From Microtetraspora sp. NBRC 16547 (GTDB lineage Bacteria > Actinomycetota > Actinomycetes > Streptosporangiales > Streptosporangiaceae): a DNA stretch of 64,000 nucleotides. Location of the stretch: NCBI RefSeq assembly GCF_030268965.1, contig NZ_BSSE01000026.1:1-64000 (forward strand), read 5' to 3'. The stretch's first letter is position 1. Each line of letters starts with the position of its first letter. Shown piece by piece: positions 33,917 through 42,041 of this stretch. The position numbers were made by a program, and so were the translations under genes. Below the pieces are notes generated by a model that worked only from the letters and a program-made list of their open reading frames with translations, was not told the origin of the DNA and made no database searches.

Positions 33917-33949
33917 GTCCCCGGCGCGGGAAACCCGATTGGAGGAACG

Positions 33950-35125
33950 ATGACCGCCCCCGCCACGCCGCCACTGTCGGGCGTCCGCGTGCTGGACCTT
34001 GCGACACTGTTCGCCGGGCCGATGGCCGCGATGCTGCTCGGCGACTACGGCGCGGACGTGATCAAGGTCGAGCACCCACGGAAACCCGACCCCTCGCGCG
34101 GCCACGGGCCGGACGGGCTGTGGTGGAAGATGCTCGGCCGCAACAAGCGGACGATCACCCTCGACCTGTCCGCGCCGGACGGCCAGGACCTCCTGGTCGA
34201 GCTGGCACGGGACGCCGACGTGGTCATCGAGAACTTCCGCCCCGGCACGCTGGAGCGGTGGAACCTGTCCTACGACCGGCTCGGCGCGGCCAACCCGCGG
34301 CTCGTGCTCGCCCGCGTGACCGGGTTCGGGCAGTTCGGCCCGTACGCCCGCAGACCGGGGTTCGGCACGCTGGCCGAGGCCATGAGCGGGTTCGCGGCCA
34401 TGACCGGGGAGCCGGACGGCCCGCCGACGCTGCCGCCGTTCGGCCTGGCGGACGGCATCTGCGCGCTCGCCACGGCGTTCGCGGTCATGACGGCGCTCAG
34501 ATCGGGCCGAGGGCAGGTCGTCGACCTGTCGATCATCGAGCCGATCCTGAGCGTGCTCGGCGCGCAACCCACCATCTACGACCGGCTCGGCGTCGTGCCG
34601 CCGCGCACGGGGAACCGGTCCGTCAACAACGCGCCGCGCAACACCTACCGGTGCGCGGACGGCTCGTGGGTGGCCGTCTCCACCTCGGCGCAGAACATCG
34701 CCGAGCGCGTCATGCGGCTGGTCGGCCGTCCCGAGTACATCGCCGAACCGTGGTTCGCCACCGGCGCCGGGCGGGTCCGGCACGCCGACGAGCTGGACGC
34801 GGCGGTGGCCGCCTGGGTGGCCCGCCACACCCGTGACGAGGTCCTCACGGCCTTCGAGGAGGCGCAGGCCGCGGTCGCCCCGGTCTACGACGTGCGGGAC
34901 GTCATGGCCGACCCCCAGCTCCGGGCGCTCGACGCGATCACCACGGTGGAGGACCCCGAGCTGGGGCCGCTGCGCATGCAGAACGTCATGTTCCGGCTGT
35001 CGGGGACGCCCGGCGAGATCCGCTGGACCGGCCGCCCACACGGGGCCGACACCGAGGAGGTGCTGACCTCGCTCGGCCTGCCGCCCGGCCGGATCGCCGC
35101 GCTCCGCGAGAAAGGCGTCGTGTGA
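33950..35125 (+). CDS. CaiB/BaiF-type (family III) CoA transferase
   Basis: A 391-residue protein. The start ATG 33950 follows GGAGG. It opens LSGVRVLDLATLFAGPMAAMLLGDYGADVIKVEHP, the family III hallmark, with ENFRPGTLERWNL and RVTGFGQFGPYARRPGFGTLAEAMSG. The catalytic Asp is probably in GLADGICALATA. Such enzymes move CoA between carboxylic acids. It is coupled to a CitE-like lyase gene by a stop/start overlap. Together they could activate and cleave a hydroxy-dicarboxylic acid such as citramalate or malate; the substrate is inference. Confidence 0.93.
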   Translation: MTAPATPPLSGVRVLDLATLFAGPMAAMLLGDYGADVIKVEHPRKPDPSRGHGPDGLWWKMLGRNKRTITLDLSAPDGQDLLVELARDADVVIENFRPGTLERWNLSYDRLGAANPRLVLARVTGFGQFGPYARRPGFGTLAEAMSGFAAMTGEPDGPPTLPPFGLADGICALATAFAVMTALRSGRGQVVDLSIIEPILSVLGAQPTIYDRLGVVPPRTGNRSVNNAPRNTYRCADGSWVAVSTSAQNIAERVMRLVGRPEYIAEPWFATGAGRVRHADELDAAVAAWVARHTRDEVLTAFEEAQAAVAPVYDVRDVMADPQLRALDAITTVEDPELGPLRMQNVMFRLSGTPGEIRWTGRPHGADTEEVLTSLGLPPGRIAALREKGVV

Positions 35126-35181
35126 CGGATCGTCGTGTGCCGGATCATCGTGTGCCGGATCATCGTGTGCCGGATCATCGT
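35122..35181 (+). repeat. 15-bp tandem repeat, four copies
   Basis: GTGCCGGATCATCGT occurs three times exactly (35137-35181), after one variant copy (35122-35136). It begins at the end of the CoA-transferase gene and lies before the lyase ribosome binding site. If translated from GTG 35122 it would give a VPDH repeat, but a better start lies at 35266. Confidence 0.85.
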
Positions 35182-35265
35182 GTGAGAGATCACAACCCCG
35201 GCGAGGTTGACCCGGCGTGTCAGGGGGATCATCAAGCGGCAGAAAACGCGACGAGGAGTGACGCA

Positions 35266-36180
35266 GTGCCGCAGAACGTGCCTCCGGGCGGACCCCGGCC
35301 AGTGCCCGGAACCGGACCCAGAGCCGGGTTCCCGATCATGCCGCTGACCTGGTTGTACGTGCCCGCAGACCGGCCCGACCGGGTCGCCAAGGCGCTGGCC
35401 ACGGACGCCGACGTCGTCATCGTCGATCTGGAGGACGCGGTCGCGGCCGAGAACAAGGGCCGGGCCAGGGCCGAGGCCGTCGCGCTGCTCGCCACCCCGC
35501 AGCCCCGGGTCCAGATCCGCGTCAACGACGTGCGCACGCCGTACGGTCAGGCCGACATGCACGCGCTGGCCTCCCTCGTCACCGGGACATGCGGCATCCG
35601 CGTGCCCAAAGTGGAGTCCGCGGCGGAGGTGAGGGAGATCGCGGCGGCGGTGCCCGGCGTGCCCCTGCATCCGCTGCTCGAATCCGCGCTCGGGCTGGAA
35701 CGCGCCTTCGAGATCGCCGCCGCGTCCGAGGCGGTGGCGAGCATCGGGCTGGGCGAGGCCGACCTGCGCGCCGATCTCGGTGTCAGCGCCGACGGCGGGC
35801 TGGCCTGGGCGCGCTCCCGCGTCGTGGTCGCCGCCCGGGCGGCCGGGTTGCCCGCGCCCGCCCAGTCGGTCTACCCGGACATCCGGGACCTCGCCGGGCT
35901 GGCCGCGTCCTGTCTGGAGGGCCGAGCGGCGGGGTTCCGCGGCCGGGCGGCGGTCCACCCGGCCCAGCTTCCGGTCATCGTGAACGCGTACCGCCCGACC
36001 GAGGCCGAGATCGCCGCCGCCCACGAGGTGATCGCGGCCGCCGGCCAGGGCGCGGTCGCCCTGCCCGACGGCCGGTTCGTGGACGAGGCCATCGTGCGGC
36101 AGGCCCGCGGCGTCCTTGAGCTCTTCCACAGGGAGCCGCCGGGTCCGCACTGGGGCCCGCCGGTCACCGCCACGCCGTGA
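35266..36180 (+). CDS. HpcH/HpaI (CitE-like) CoA-ester lyase
   Basis: A 304-residue protein; GTG 35266 has AGGAG seven bases upstream. The domain starts PLTWLYVPADRPDRVAKALATDADVVIVDLEDAVA, the usual CitE opening, with RVNDVRTPYGQAD and IRVPKVESAAEV. The metal-binding Glu and Asp fit PLLESALGLE and LGEADLRADLG. QSVYPDIRDL and AVHPAQLPVI complete the pattern. It probably cleaves a hydroxyacyl-CoA into acetyl-CoA and an oxo acid. The frame extends upstream through a tandem repeat; a start at ATG 35338 is also possible. Confidence 0.9.
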   Translation: MPQNVPPGGPRPVPGTGPRAGFPIMPLTWLYVPADRPDRVAKALATDADVVIVDLEDAVAAENKGRARAEAVALLATPQPRVQIRVNDVRTPYGQADMHALASLVTGTCGIRVPKVESAAEVREIAAAVPGVPLHPLLESALGLERAFEIAAASEAVASIGLGEADLRADLGVSADGGLAWARSRVVVAARAAGLPAPAQSVYPDIRDLAGLAASCLEGRAAGFRGRAAVHPAQLPVIVNAYRPTEAEIAAAHEVIAAAGQGAVALPDGRFVDEAIVRQARGVLELFHREPPGPHWGPPVTATP

Positions 36181-36214
36181 ACCCCGGCCGGGGGATGTGC
36201 GCCACAAGCGAGTC

Positions 36215-36430
36215 TCAGCGCGGGGCCGAGGCCAGCAGGTCGTAGGCGACCACGTACCGGTGGCCGAGCGCGCCCGCCACGTCGCCCCGCCCGAGGGCGG
36301 GGGCGCCGGGCAGCTCACGGGCCGGCACGCCGAGGATCTCTTCGTCGCCCGCCGGGCCGCCGACCACGACGGCGCGGCGGACCGGCCCGCCGCCGAGCGC
36401 GGCGGCACCCGCGCCGGGCACTGCGTGACG
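36215..36430 (-). pseudogene. 3' fragment of an unknown gene
   Basis: On the minus strand, about 65 codons ending at 36215 have strong GC codon bias and read as a plausible protein end (VRRAVVVGGPAGDEEILGVP, then GHRYVVAYDLLASAPR). Above about 36430 the composition changes abruptly to AT-richer sequence and the coding signal stops. This looks like the C-terminal remnant of a gene cut by an insertion or deletion. I cannot name the family. Confidence 0.35.
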
Positions 36431-36562
36431 CCCAATGTAAAGGGTCAGTACTGCAATCAGACGGGTGACGGCGATTGCACCACCCGATAGAGTGCCGCTG
36501 GGCTCGCACTGCCTCGCCGCACGGTGCGGCCCAGCGCACTTCCGCCCCTCCAGAAGCGAGAG

Positions 36563-37072
36563 ATGAGACTTACAGCCCTCACCGCCGTACTGGTCGGCAT
36601 GGCGGGCATATCGGCCTGTGCCAGCAATAGCCCGCCCGCCCGGGGCTCCGCCACTCATCCGCCCTCCCGGACGCCCTGTCCAGCGGTCTTCTGCCACGAG
36701 GCAATAGGCACCGACCCCGCAATCCTCGTGCATGACCGAGTAGGCAGCCATATGATGCCGCTGGTCGCCCGCCTCAAGTGGATCGAGAACGAGTCCTGCC
36801 TGGTCCTTGTCACTACCAAATATCCGCCAGTACGCACTGCCGTCCCTCTATGGCCCAAAGGCACCACGCCGCTGCGCGCGCCGGACGGTAGGCGGGGAAT
36901 CATTACCCCTGAAGGAGAGCAGATCCTAGACGGGGACACCTTCAGCGGGGGAGGGTCATGGGTCACGAAGACACAACCCTCCTACTCCCTCGTCAGGCCG
37001 CCTGCAGGTTGCGGTAAGCACGAAGGGTTCTTCACGATCGACCGCTCCGACATTGAGCGTGCCGAGCATTAG
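36563..37072 (+). CDS. putative lipoprotein, 169 aa
   Basis: ATG 36563 after GAAGCGAGAG. The product begins MRLTALTAVLVGMAGISACAS, a lipoprotein signal with lipobox ending at Cys19. The mature part contains several Cys (CPAVFCHEAI, then NESCLVL and AGCGKHEGF) and a Gly/Ser-rich stretch near the end. It is predicted to be anchored on the outer face of the membrane. No family is recognised. Its base composition is lower in GC than the genes on either side, and it lies in a decayed region, so recent acquisition is likely. Confidence 0.6.
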   Translation: MRLTALTAVLVGMAGISACASNSPPARGSATHPPSRTPCPAVFCHEAIGTDPAILVHDRVGSHMMPLVARLKWIENESCLVLVTTKYPPVRTAVPLWPKGTTPLRAPDGRRGIITPEGEQILDGDTFSGGGSWVTKTQPSYSLVRPPAGCGKHEGFFTIDRSDIERAEH

Positions 37073-37234
37073 CGAGCGATCATCAGGACACGCCAAGCGC
37101 CACCGCATCACGATGACGAGCAGGAGAGATCCTGGCTGGAGGAACTGCGGCGGCACCAGGGCACCTGAGACGACGGCTCTAACGTACGATCGCCACAGCT
37201 TGCGCACGGCCCGCGTTTCACCCATTCGACCGAC

Positions 37235-37277
37235 GCGTGGCGTTGCCGACGTCGACGCCCGCGACGAGCCGGGTCAC
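37235..37277 (-). pseudogene. 5' fragment of diol dehydratase reactivase gene
   Basis: GTG at 37277 overlaps the stop of the small-subunit remnant. The 14 codons read VTRLVAGVDVGNAT, the start of diol/glycerol dehydratase-reactivating ATPases, whose phosphate-1 motif is AGIDIGNSSTE. Directly after the ACG codon the similarity ends, which marks a deletion junction at about 37236. Gene order (small subunit then reactivase) matches pdu/dha operons. Confidence 0.6.
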
Positions 37278-37629
37278 CGCGTCAGGCCCCGCCGCGCGTG
37301 GACGTCGCGCGCCTCGCGGACCAGGGCGGCGTTCCGCTGGCAGCCCCGCCCGTCGAGCCACTCGGCGAGGTCGGACAGCTCCGCGGCGGTGGAGCGGCGC
37401 GGGCGCAGCGCCTCGTAGACGCGCATCACGTCCTCGTCGGACAGCAGGGCCAGCTCGGCGGCCCGCCGGAAGTTGGCCGCGAGCTGCGGGTTGCCGTGCC
37501 GCTCCGCGACCACCGCCTGGGCCTCCAGGGGCTCGGGGGGATGCGCAGGTCGTCCCGCGTCACCTCACCCCGGCGCACCGCGTCCACGGTCACCGACTCC
37601 ACCGGCCGCCCGGAGTACGACCTGGTCAC
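37274..37629 (-). pseudogene. diol/glycerol dehydratase small subunit, frameshifted
   Basis: Two minus-strand frames together make one protein. The first runs from GTG 37629 (TRSYSGRPVESVTVDAV, then RGEVTRDDLRIPP). The second covers LEAQAVVAERHGNPQLAANF, LSDEDVMRVYEALRPRRSTA and NAALVREARDVHARRGL and ends at 37274. They join at a run of six G (37535-37540 on the plus strand), where one missing base breaks the frame. The pattern YEALRPxRSTAxEL and the ending match the small (gamma) subunit of B12-dependent diol or glycerol dehydratase. Large and medium subunit genes are absent, and the N-terminus may also be shortened. Confidence 0.7.
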
Positions 37630-37640
37630 AGTGTCAGCGG

Positions 37641-38377
37641 CTCGGGTCCGAGCGGGAGATCGCGGCCCGGATGGGCGTCAGCCGTACCACCCTGCGCCAG
37701 GCGCTCGGCCTGCTCGAACAGGCGGGCGCGGTGCGCAGGGTGCCCGGCAGGGGCGGCGGCACCTTCGTCAGCGGCAGCAAGGTCGAGCGCGACCTGTCGA
37801 GCGTCGTCGGCGTTCCCGACCTGCTGCGCGAGCAGGGCTTCACCGCGGGTCCCGGGTGGTGCGCGCCACCACGCGGGCGCGGACGAGCCGACGGCGGCGG
37901 CGCTCGGGATCCAGCCCGGCGACCTCGTCACCGAGATCGTCCGCATCCGGTTCGCCGACGGCGTCCCCCTCTCGCTGGAGCAGGCCCGCTTCCCCGGCGC
38001 TGCGCTTCCCCGGGCTGCTGGAGCAGCCGCTCGGCGGCTCGGTCTACGAGCTGCTCGCCGCGCAGTACGGCGTGCGCCCGGCCGCCGCGCTCGAACGCAT
38101 CGAGGCGGTGTCGGCGGGCGAGGAGGAGGCCGCGGTCCTCGGCGTCGATTCGGGCGTCCCGGTGCTGGCCATCACCCGCACCACCTCGGACGAGCGGGGC
38201 GTGCCGTTCGAGTTCTCCCAGGACATCTTCTGGGGCGACCGGACCCGCATCCTCGTCCACGTGAGCGACGCGACCGGCACCACCCACTCCGCCCGCGAGC
38301 AGGGGCGGCTGGTCCACTTCCCCGTCGGCCTGCCCAAGGGCTCGCCGACGGACGGCGTGAAGACCGAGGGGCTGTAA
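37641..38377 (+). pseudogene. GntR-family regulator with UTRA domain, disrupted
   Basis: Coding sequence starts abruptly at LGSEREIAARMGVSRTTLRQ, so the first 30 or so residues of the GntR helix-turn-helix domain are missing. It continues with GRGGGTFVSGSKVERDLSSV. Frame changes follow near 37850, 37876 and 37990-38005, shown by the segments SRVVRATTRA, PGDLVTEIVRIRFADGVPLS and LRFPGLLEQPLGGSVYELLA in three different frames. The last frame runs to TGA at 38375-38377 and carries a clear UTRA effector domain (AALERIEAVSAGEEEAAVLG). At least three frameshifts and a 5' truncation make it non-functional unless the sequence has errors. Confidence 0.8.
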
Positions 38378-38442
38378 GGACCGCGTGCCGGGACGCGCCG
38401 GAGGGTAGGGCACGGAGAGACCCCGCGTGAGAGGACCCCGCC

Positions 38443-39507
38443 GTGGACGCCGCCGCCGACCCCGCCGCCGTAAGCCGGACTCCTGAGGCGCGTACGGAGG
38501 GGAGCGCCGACGAACCCCACGGGCAGGGGCCGCTGACTCGGGTCAGGATCGCGAGCGCGCCGGTCAACTTCGGCGTGTACACGGCGGAGGGCGCGCCGAT
38601 CGCCGCCGACGAGATGCTCGCCACGATGCGCGACGCCGGTTATGCCGGAACGGACTCCGGCCCCATCGGCTACCTCGGGACCGGAGCGGAGCTGTCCGAC
38701 CGGCTCGCACGGCACGGCCTCGGCCTGGCGGGCGGCTGGGTGGACCTCCGGTATGGCGACGCCGCCGGGTTCGAGGAGGACCTGGACGGGCTGGACGCGG
38801 CCCTGGACGTCTTCGCCGGAGTTCCCGTGGACGATCCCCGGTTCGCGCCCCGGCCGACGCTCGCCTGCCCGGCGAACCCGGCGAGATTCGCCCGGCCGGG
38901 CGAACCGGTTGACCCGGCGCTGCGGCTGAGCGCGGAGGAGTGGCCGGGGTTCGCCGTCCGGGTGCTTCGCGCCGCCGCCCTGTGCCGGGACCGGGGCCTG
39001 GAACCCGTCTTCCACCACCACCTCGGCACCGACGTGGAGACCGTCGAGGAGATCGAGCGGCTGCTCGGACTCACCGATGTGTCCCTCTGCCTGGACACCG
39101 GGCACCTGTGGCTCGCGGGCGGCGACCCGGTGGCCGCGATCGGGCGCTGGGCGGGCCGGATCCGTCAGGTGCACGTCAAGGACGCCTCCCGCGACACGCT
39201 CGCCCGGGTCCGCGCGGCGGACGGCGACCTGTGGGAGGCCGTCCGCCGCGGCGTCTTCCCACCGCTCGGCGCGGGCGACCTCGACATCGAGGCCGTGGTC
39301 CGCGCGCTCGGGCGGATCGGTTACGAGGGATGGGTCGTCGTCGAGCAGGACGTCGCCGGTACCGGCCGGGGTCTCGGAGCGGTCGCCGCCGACCAGCGGG
39401 CCAACCTGGACCGGCTGGCCCTGGCGGGGCTGATCGGCGGCCCGTCTGCCGTTCCACCGGCCCCACCGGCGCCACCGGCGCCGCGAGGGCGCAGGTACGG
39501 AGGCTGA
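38443..39507 (+). CDS. sugar phosphate isomerase/epimerase-type TIM barrel protein
   Basis: A 354-residue protein with a low-complexity N-terminal 25 residues and a xylose-isomerase-like barrel. RIASAPVNFGVYTAEG opens the domain. Likely metal ligands lie in EPVFHHHLGTDVET, LDTGHLWLAGGDP, RQVHVKDASRD and WVVVEQDVAG. This pattern fits the IolE/inosose dehydratase and related epimerase group. The C-terminus is a Pro/Ala-rich tail. It lies downstream of the decayed GntR gene and may once have been under its control. The exact substrate is unknown. Confidence 0.85.
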   Translation: MDAAADPAAVSRTPEARTEGSADEPHGQGPLTRVRIASAPVNFGVYTAEGAPIAADEMLATMRDAGYAGTDSGPIGYLGTGAELSDRLARHGLGLAGGWVDLRYGDAAGFEEDLDGLDAALDVFAGVPVDDPRFAPRPTLACPANPARFARPGEPVDPALRLSAEEWPGFAVRVLRAAALCRDRGLEPVFHHHLGTDVETVEEIERLLGLTDVSLCLDTGHLWLAGGDPVAAIGRWAGRIRQVHVKDASRDTLARVRAADGDLWEAVRRGVFPPLGAGDLDIEAVVRALGRIGYEGWVVVEQDVAGTGRGLGAVAADQRANLDRLALAGLIGGPSAVPPAPPAPPAPRGRRYGG

Positions 39508-39634
39508 GCCGGGCGGCCTCCGGGGGCGATTCGATCGATTTCGATCACGAATGGATGACCGCTGCCCCCGAATGCCGATATTCCCCGCTCCGGCGCGGCA
39601 GGGTGGGAGCCATCTCCACACGAGGAGGCGAACG

Positions 39635-40681
39635 GTGGCTCTGGCTCGGGTGACGCGGCTCCCAGCCTCGGCGGCCCTGCCGTACGCGCTGCGACGGGAC
39701 ACAGGCGGCGCAGGCGGCGGCGCAGGGGGCGCGGCGGCGCGGGAGGAGGCCCTCGCGGCGTTCCTCAAATCGCGCACCAGGACCACGGTGGGACGGGTCC
39801 TGGAGACCGCGTCCCGGGTGGCTACCCGCAGGCGCCCGGCCGCCGCGCTCAAGGGCGTGGCCGCGACCGACTGGTTCCGCCTCGACGCCAAGGACGACAT
39901 CACCGAGAAGTGGTACCCCCAGGGTCTGTCCTGCGGCTCCGACGCCGGGCTGAGCAGCCCGGCGGCGTTCGCCATCAGCTGGTACTGGAAACCCGACCCC
40001 GCGGCCGAGCCGGAAAGGGGGATCCGGGTCAGCTTCCTCAACGTGGCCACGCTGAAGTACGCCCACGTGTTGCTGGTCGAGCCGGACGCCGCCGGGAACC
40101 CCGTGCCGATCAACGTGCACGCGGGCGGGCTCGCCTGGTACAAGAACCTGCTCTACGTGCCCGACACCACGGGCGGCCTGCGGGTATTCGACCTGCGCAA
40201 CCTCTGCGAGGGCGGGCTCTTCGGCTACTCGTTCACGCTGCCCCAGTCGGACATGTGGTCCTGCGACCAGGCGCTGGGGGCGAGGTTCTCGTTCGCGACG
40301 CTCGACCGGAGCGCGGATCCCGTGCTGCTCGTGTCCGGTGAGTACCTCACCTCGGGCACCGGGCGCGTGGTCCGCTGGGCGCTCGCCGCCGACGGCTCAC
40401 TCGCGACCGACGAAGAGGGGACGGCCGTGCCGGTGGACGCGTACAACAGCCCGGGCCAGAAGATCCAGGGCGCGGTGTCCTACAAGGGGCGCTGGTACTT
40501 CAGCCAGTCCGGTGGCACAGGGCCGAACGACCGGCTGCTCACCGCGCTCCCCGGCCAGCCCGTCGAGGAGCGCAACTACCCCAAGGGGCCCGAGGACCTC
40601 ACCGTGTGGCGGGGGAAGAGCACGGTCTGGACCATCGCGGAGAAGCCCGGAGGCCGGGTCATCCTCGGCGTGCCGCTCTGA
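39635..40681 (+). CDS. unrecognised beta-rich protein, 348 aa
   Basis: GTG 39635 follows GAGGAGG. The product opens LARVTRLPASAALPYALRRD and has a Gly/Ala-rich stretch near residues 25-40 but no clear signal peptide. The body is beta-rich with regularly spaced aromatic segments (YAHVLLVEPD, LAWYKNLLYVPDTTGGLRVF, KGRWYFSQSGGTG and VWTIAEKPGGRVILGVPL). This spacing suggests a beta-propeller, but no propeller family is recognised. It is monocistronic. Confidence 0.7.
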   Translation: MALARVTRLPASAALPYALRRDTGGAGGGAGGAAAREEALAAFLKSRTRTTVGRVLETASRVATRRRPAAALKGVAATDWFRLDAKDDITEKWYPQGLSCGSDAGLSSPAAFAISWYWKPDPAAEPERGIRVSFLNVATLKYAHVLLVEPDAAGNPVPINVHAGGLAWYKNLLYVPDTTGGLRVFDLRNLCEGGLFGYSFTLPQSDMWSCDQALGARFSFATLDRSADPVLLVSGEYLTSGTGRVVRWALAADGSLATDEEGTAVPVDAYNSPGQKIQGAVSYKGRWYFSQSGGTGPNDRLLTALPGQPVEERNYPKGPEDLTVWRGKSTVWTIAEKPGGRVILGVPL

Positions 40682-40751
40682 TCCGTCCGCCCTGCGACCG
40701 GCCGTCTTCCGTGGCCGGGGCCGGGGCGGGCCCGCGGCGTATCGTGGCCGC

Positions 40752-42041
40752 ATGGTGCTCGAACTCGACGGCAGGGAAGTGAAGATCACCAACCCGGACC
40801 GCGTGGTCTTCCCGCGGACGGGACACACCAAGGGCGATCTGGTCGCCTACTACCAGGCGGTGGCCGACGGCGCCCTGCGCGGCGTCGCGGACCGCCCGGT
40901 CATCCTCAAGCGGTACGTCCACAGCGTCGAGGACCCGCCGTTCTTCCAGAAGCGGGCGCCGGCGAAACGGCCCGAGTGGATCGAGGTCGCCGAGCTCGCC
41001 TACCCGTCCGGGCGCAGCGCCGACGAGGTCGTCATCCGCGACCTCGCGCACCTCCTCTGGACGGTGAACCTGGGCTGCGTCGACCTCAACCCCCATCCCG
41101 TACGCGCCGCGGACCTCGACCACCCCGACGAGCTGCGGATCGACCTGGACCCGGTGCCCGGCGTCGGGTGGGAGCAGATCGTCCGGGTCGCACTGCACGC
41201 CAGGGACGTGCTGGAGGACCACGGCCTCGCCGCGTGGCCCAAGACGTCCGGCTCGCGCGGCTTCCACGTCTACTCCCGGATCGCGACCCGCTGGACGTTC
41301 CGTGAGGTGCGGCGGGCCGCCGAGGCGGTCGCCCGCGAGGTGGAGCGGCGCGCCCCCGAGATCGCGACCAGCCGCTGGTGGAAGGAGGAGCGGCAGGGCG
41401 TCTTCGTGGACTACAACCAGAACGCCAGGGACCGGACCGTCGCCTCGGCCTACTCCGTGCGGCCGACCGGACACGTCTCCACGCCGCTCGGCTGGGACGA
41501 GGTGGAGCGGTGCCGCCCGGACGCGTTCACGATCATCACGGTCCCCGAGCGGCTGGCCGCGGCCGGCGACCCCTGGGCGCCCATGGACGGGACGGCCGGG
41601 TCGCTGGACGCGCTGCTCGAGCTCGCCGAGGCGCAGGGACCCCGACCGTCGCCCGCCAAGGACTCGAAGGACTCCAAAGACGCTGAAGACGCTGAAGGCG
41701 CCGAGGACTCCATAGGCACCAAGAGGGCCAAGGATGCCAAGAAGGCCGAGGATGTCGGTGAGGCCGGTGAGGTCAAAGGCCGCCGCCGGCCGGTCAAGCC
41801 CCTCATCGAGATCGCCCGCGCCGGGACGGTGGACGAGGCCATGGTCGGCTTCGAGCGCTGGAAGGCCCGCCACCCCGGCGTCGCCCGCCTGCTCCGGCCA
41901 GCCGACGTGCTGGTCGACTCCATGCGCGGCCGCAGCTCGACCTGGACGCGGATCCGGGTCAACCTCCAGCACGTCCCCGAGGCGGAGCGGCCCGCCCAGG
42001 AGCCGCTCGAGGTCGACTACGACCCGTGGCGCGGCCGGTAG
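40752..42041 (+). CDS. ligD: stand-alone LigD-type polymerase/primase
   Basis: A 429-residue archaeo-eukaryotic primase-type polymerase like the polymerase domain of LigD in bacterial non-homologous end joining. The metal-binding acids are in RIDLDPVPG (Asp131 and Asp133), and KTSGSRGFHVYSRI (164-177) is the conserved phosphate/nucleotide segment. TNPDRVVFPRTGHTKGDLVAYY is the typical start. A region of about 45 residues near 297-340 is a Lys/Asp/Ala/Glu low-complexity insert, followed by a C-terminal segment that resumes the LigD pattern. No ligase or nuclease domain is attached and no ku gene is nearby. The 3' end overlaps the convergent GMC gene by 25 bp. Confidence 0.9.
   Translation: MVLELDGREVKITNPDRVVFPRTGHTKGDLVAYYQAVADGALRGVADRPVILKRYVHSVEDPPFFQKRAPAKRPEWIEVAELAYPSGRSADEVVIRDLAHLLWTVNLGCVDLNPHPVRAADLDHPDELRIDLDPVPGVGWEQIVRVALHARDVLEDHGLAAWPKTSGSRGFHVYSRIATRWTFREVRRAAEAVAREVERRAPEIATSRWWKEERQGVFVDYNQNARDRTVASAYSVRPTGHVSTPLGWDEVERCRPDAFTIITVPERLAAAGDPWAPMDGTAGSLDALLELAEAQGPRPSPAKDSKDSKDAEDAEGAEDSIGTKRAKDAKKAEDVGEAGEVKGRRRPVKPLIEIARAGTVDEAMVGFERWKARHPGVARLLRPADVLVDSMRGRSSTWTRIRVNLQHVPEAERPAQEPLEVDYDPWRGR

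Noticed and set aside
35122-35265. N-terminal extension of the CitE-like lyase starting at GTG 35122
   Set aside because: It would encode a VPDH tandem repeat and unrelated sequence. GTG 35266 has a good ribosome binding site and lies close to the conserved domain start.
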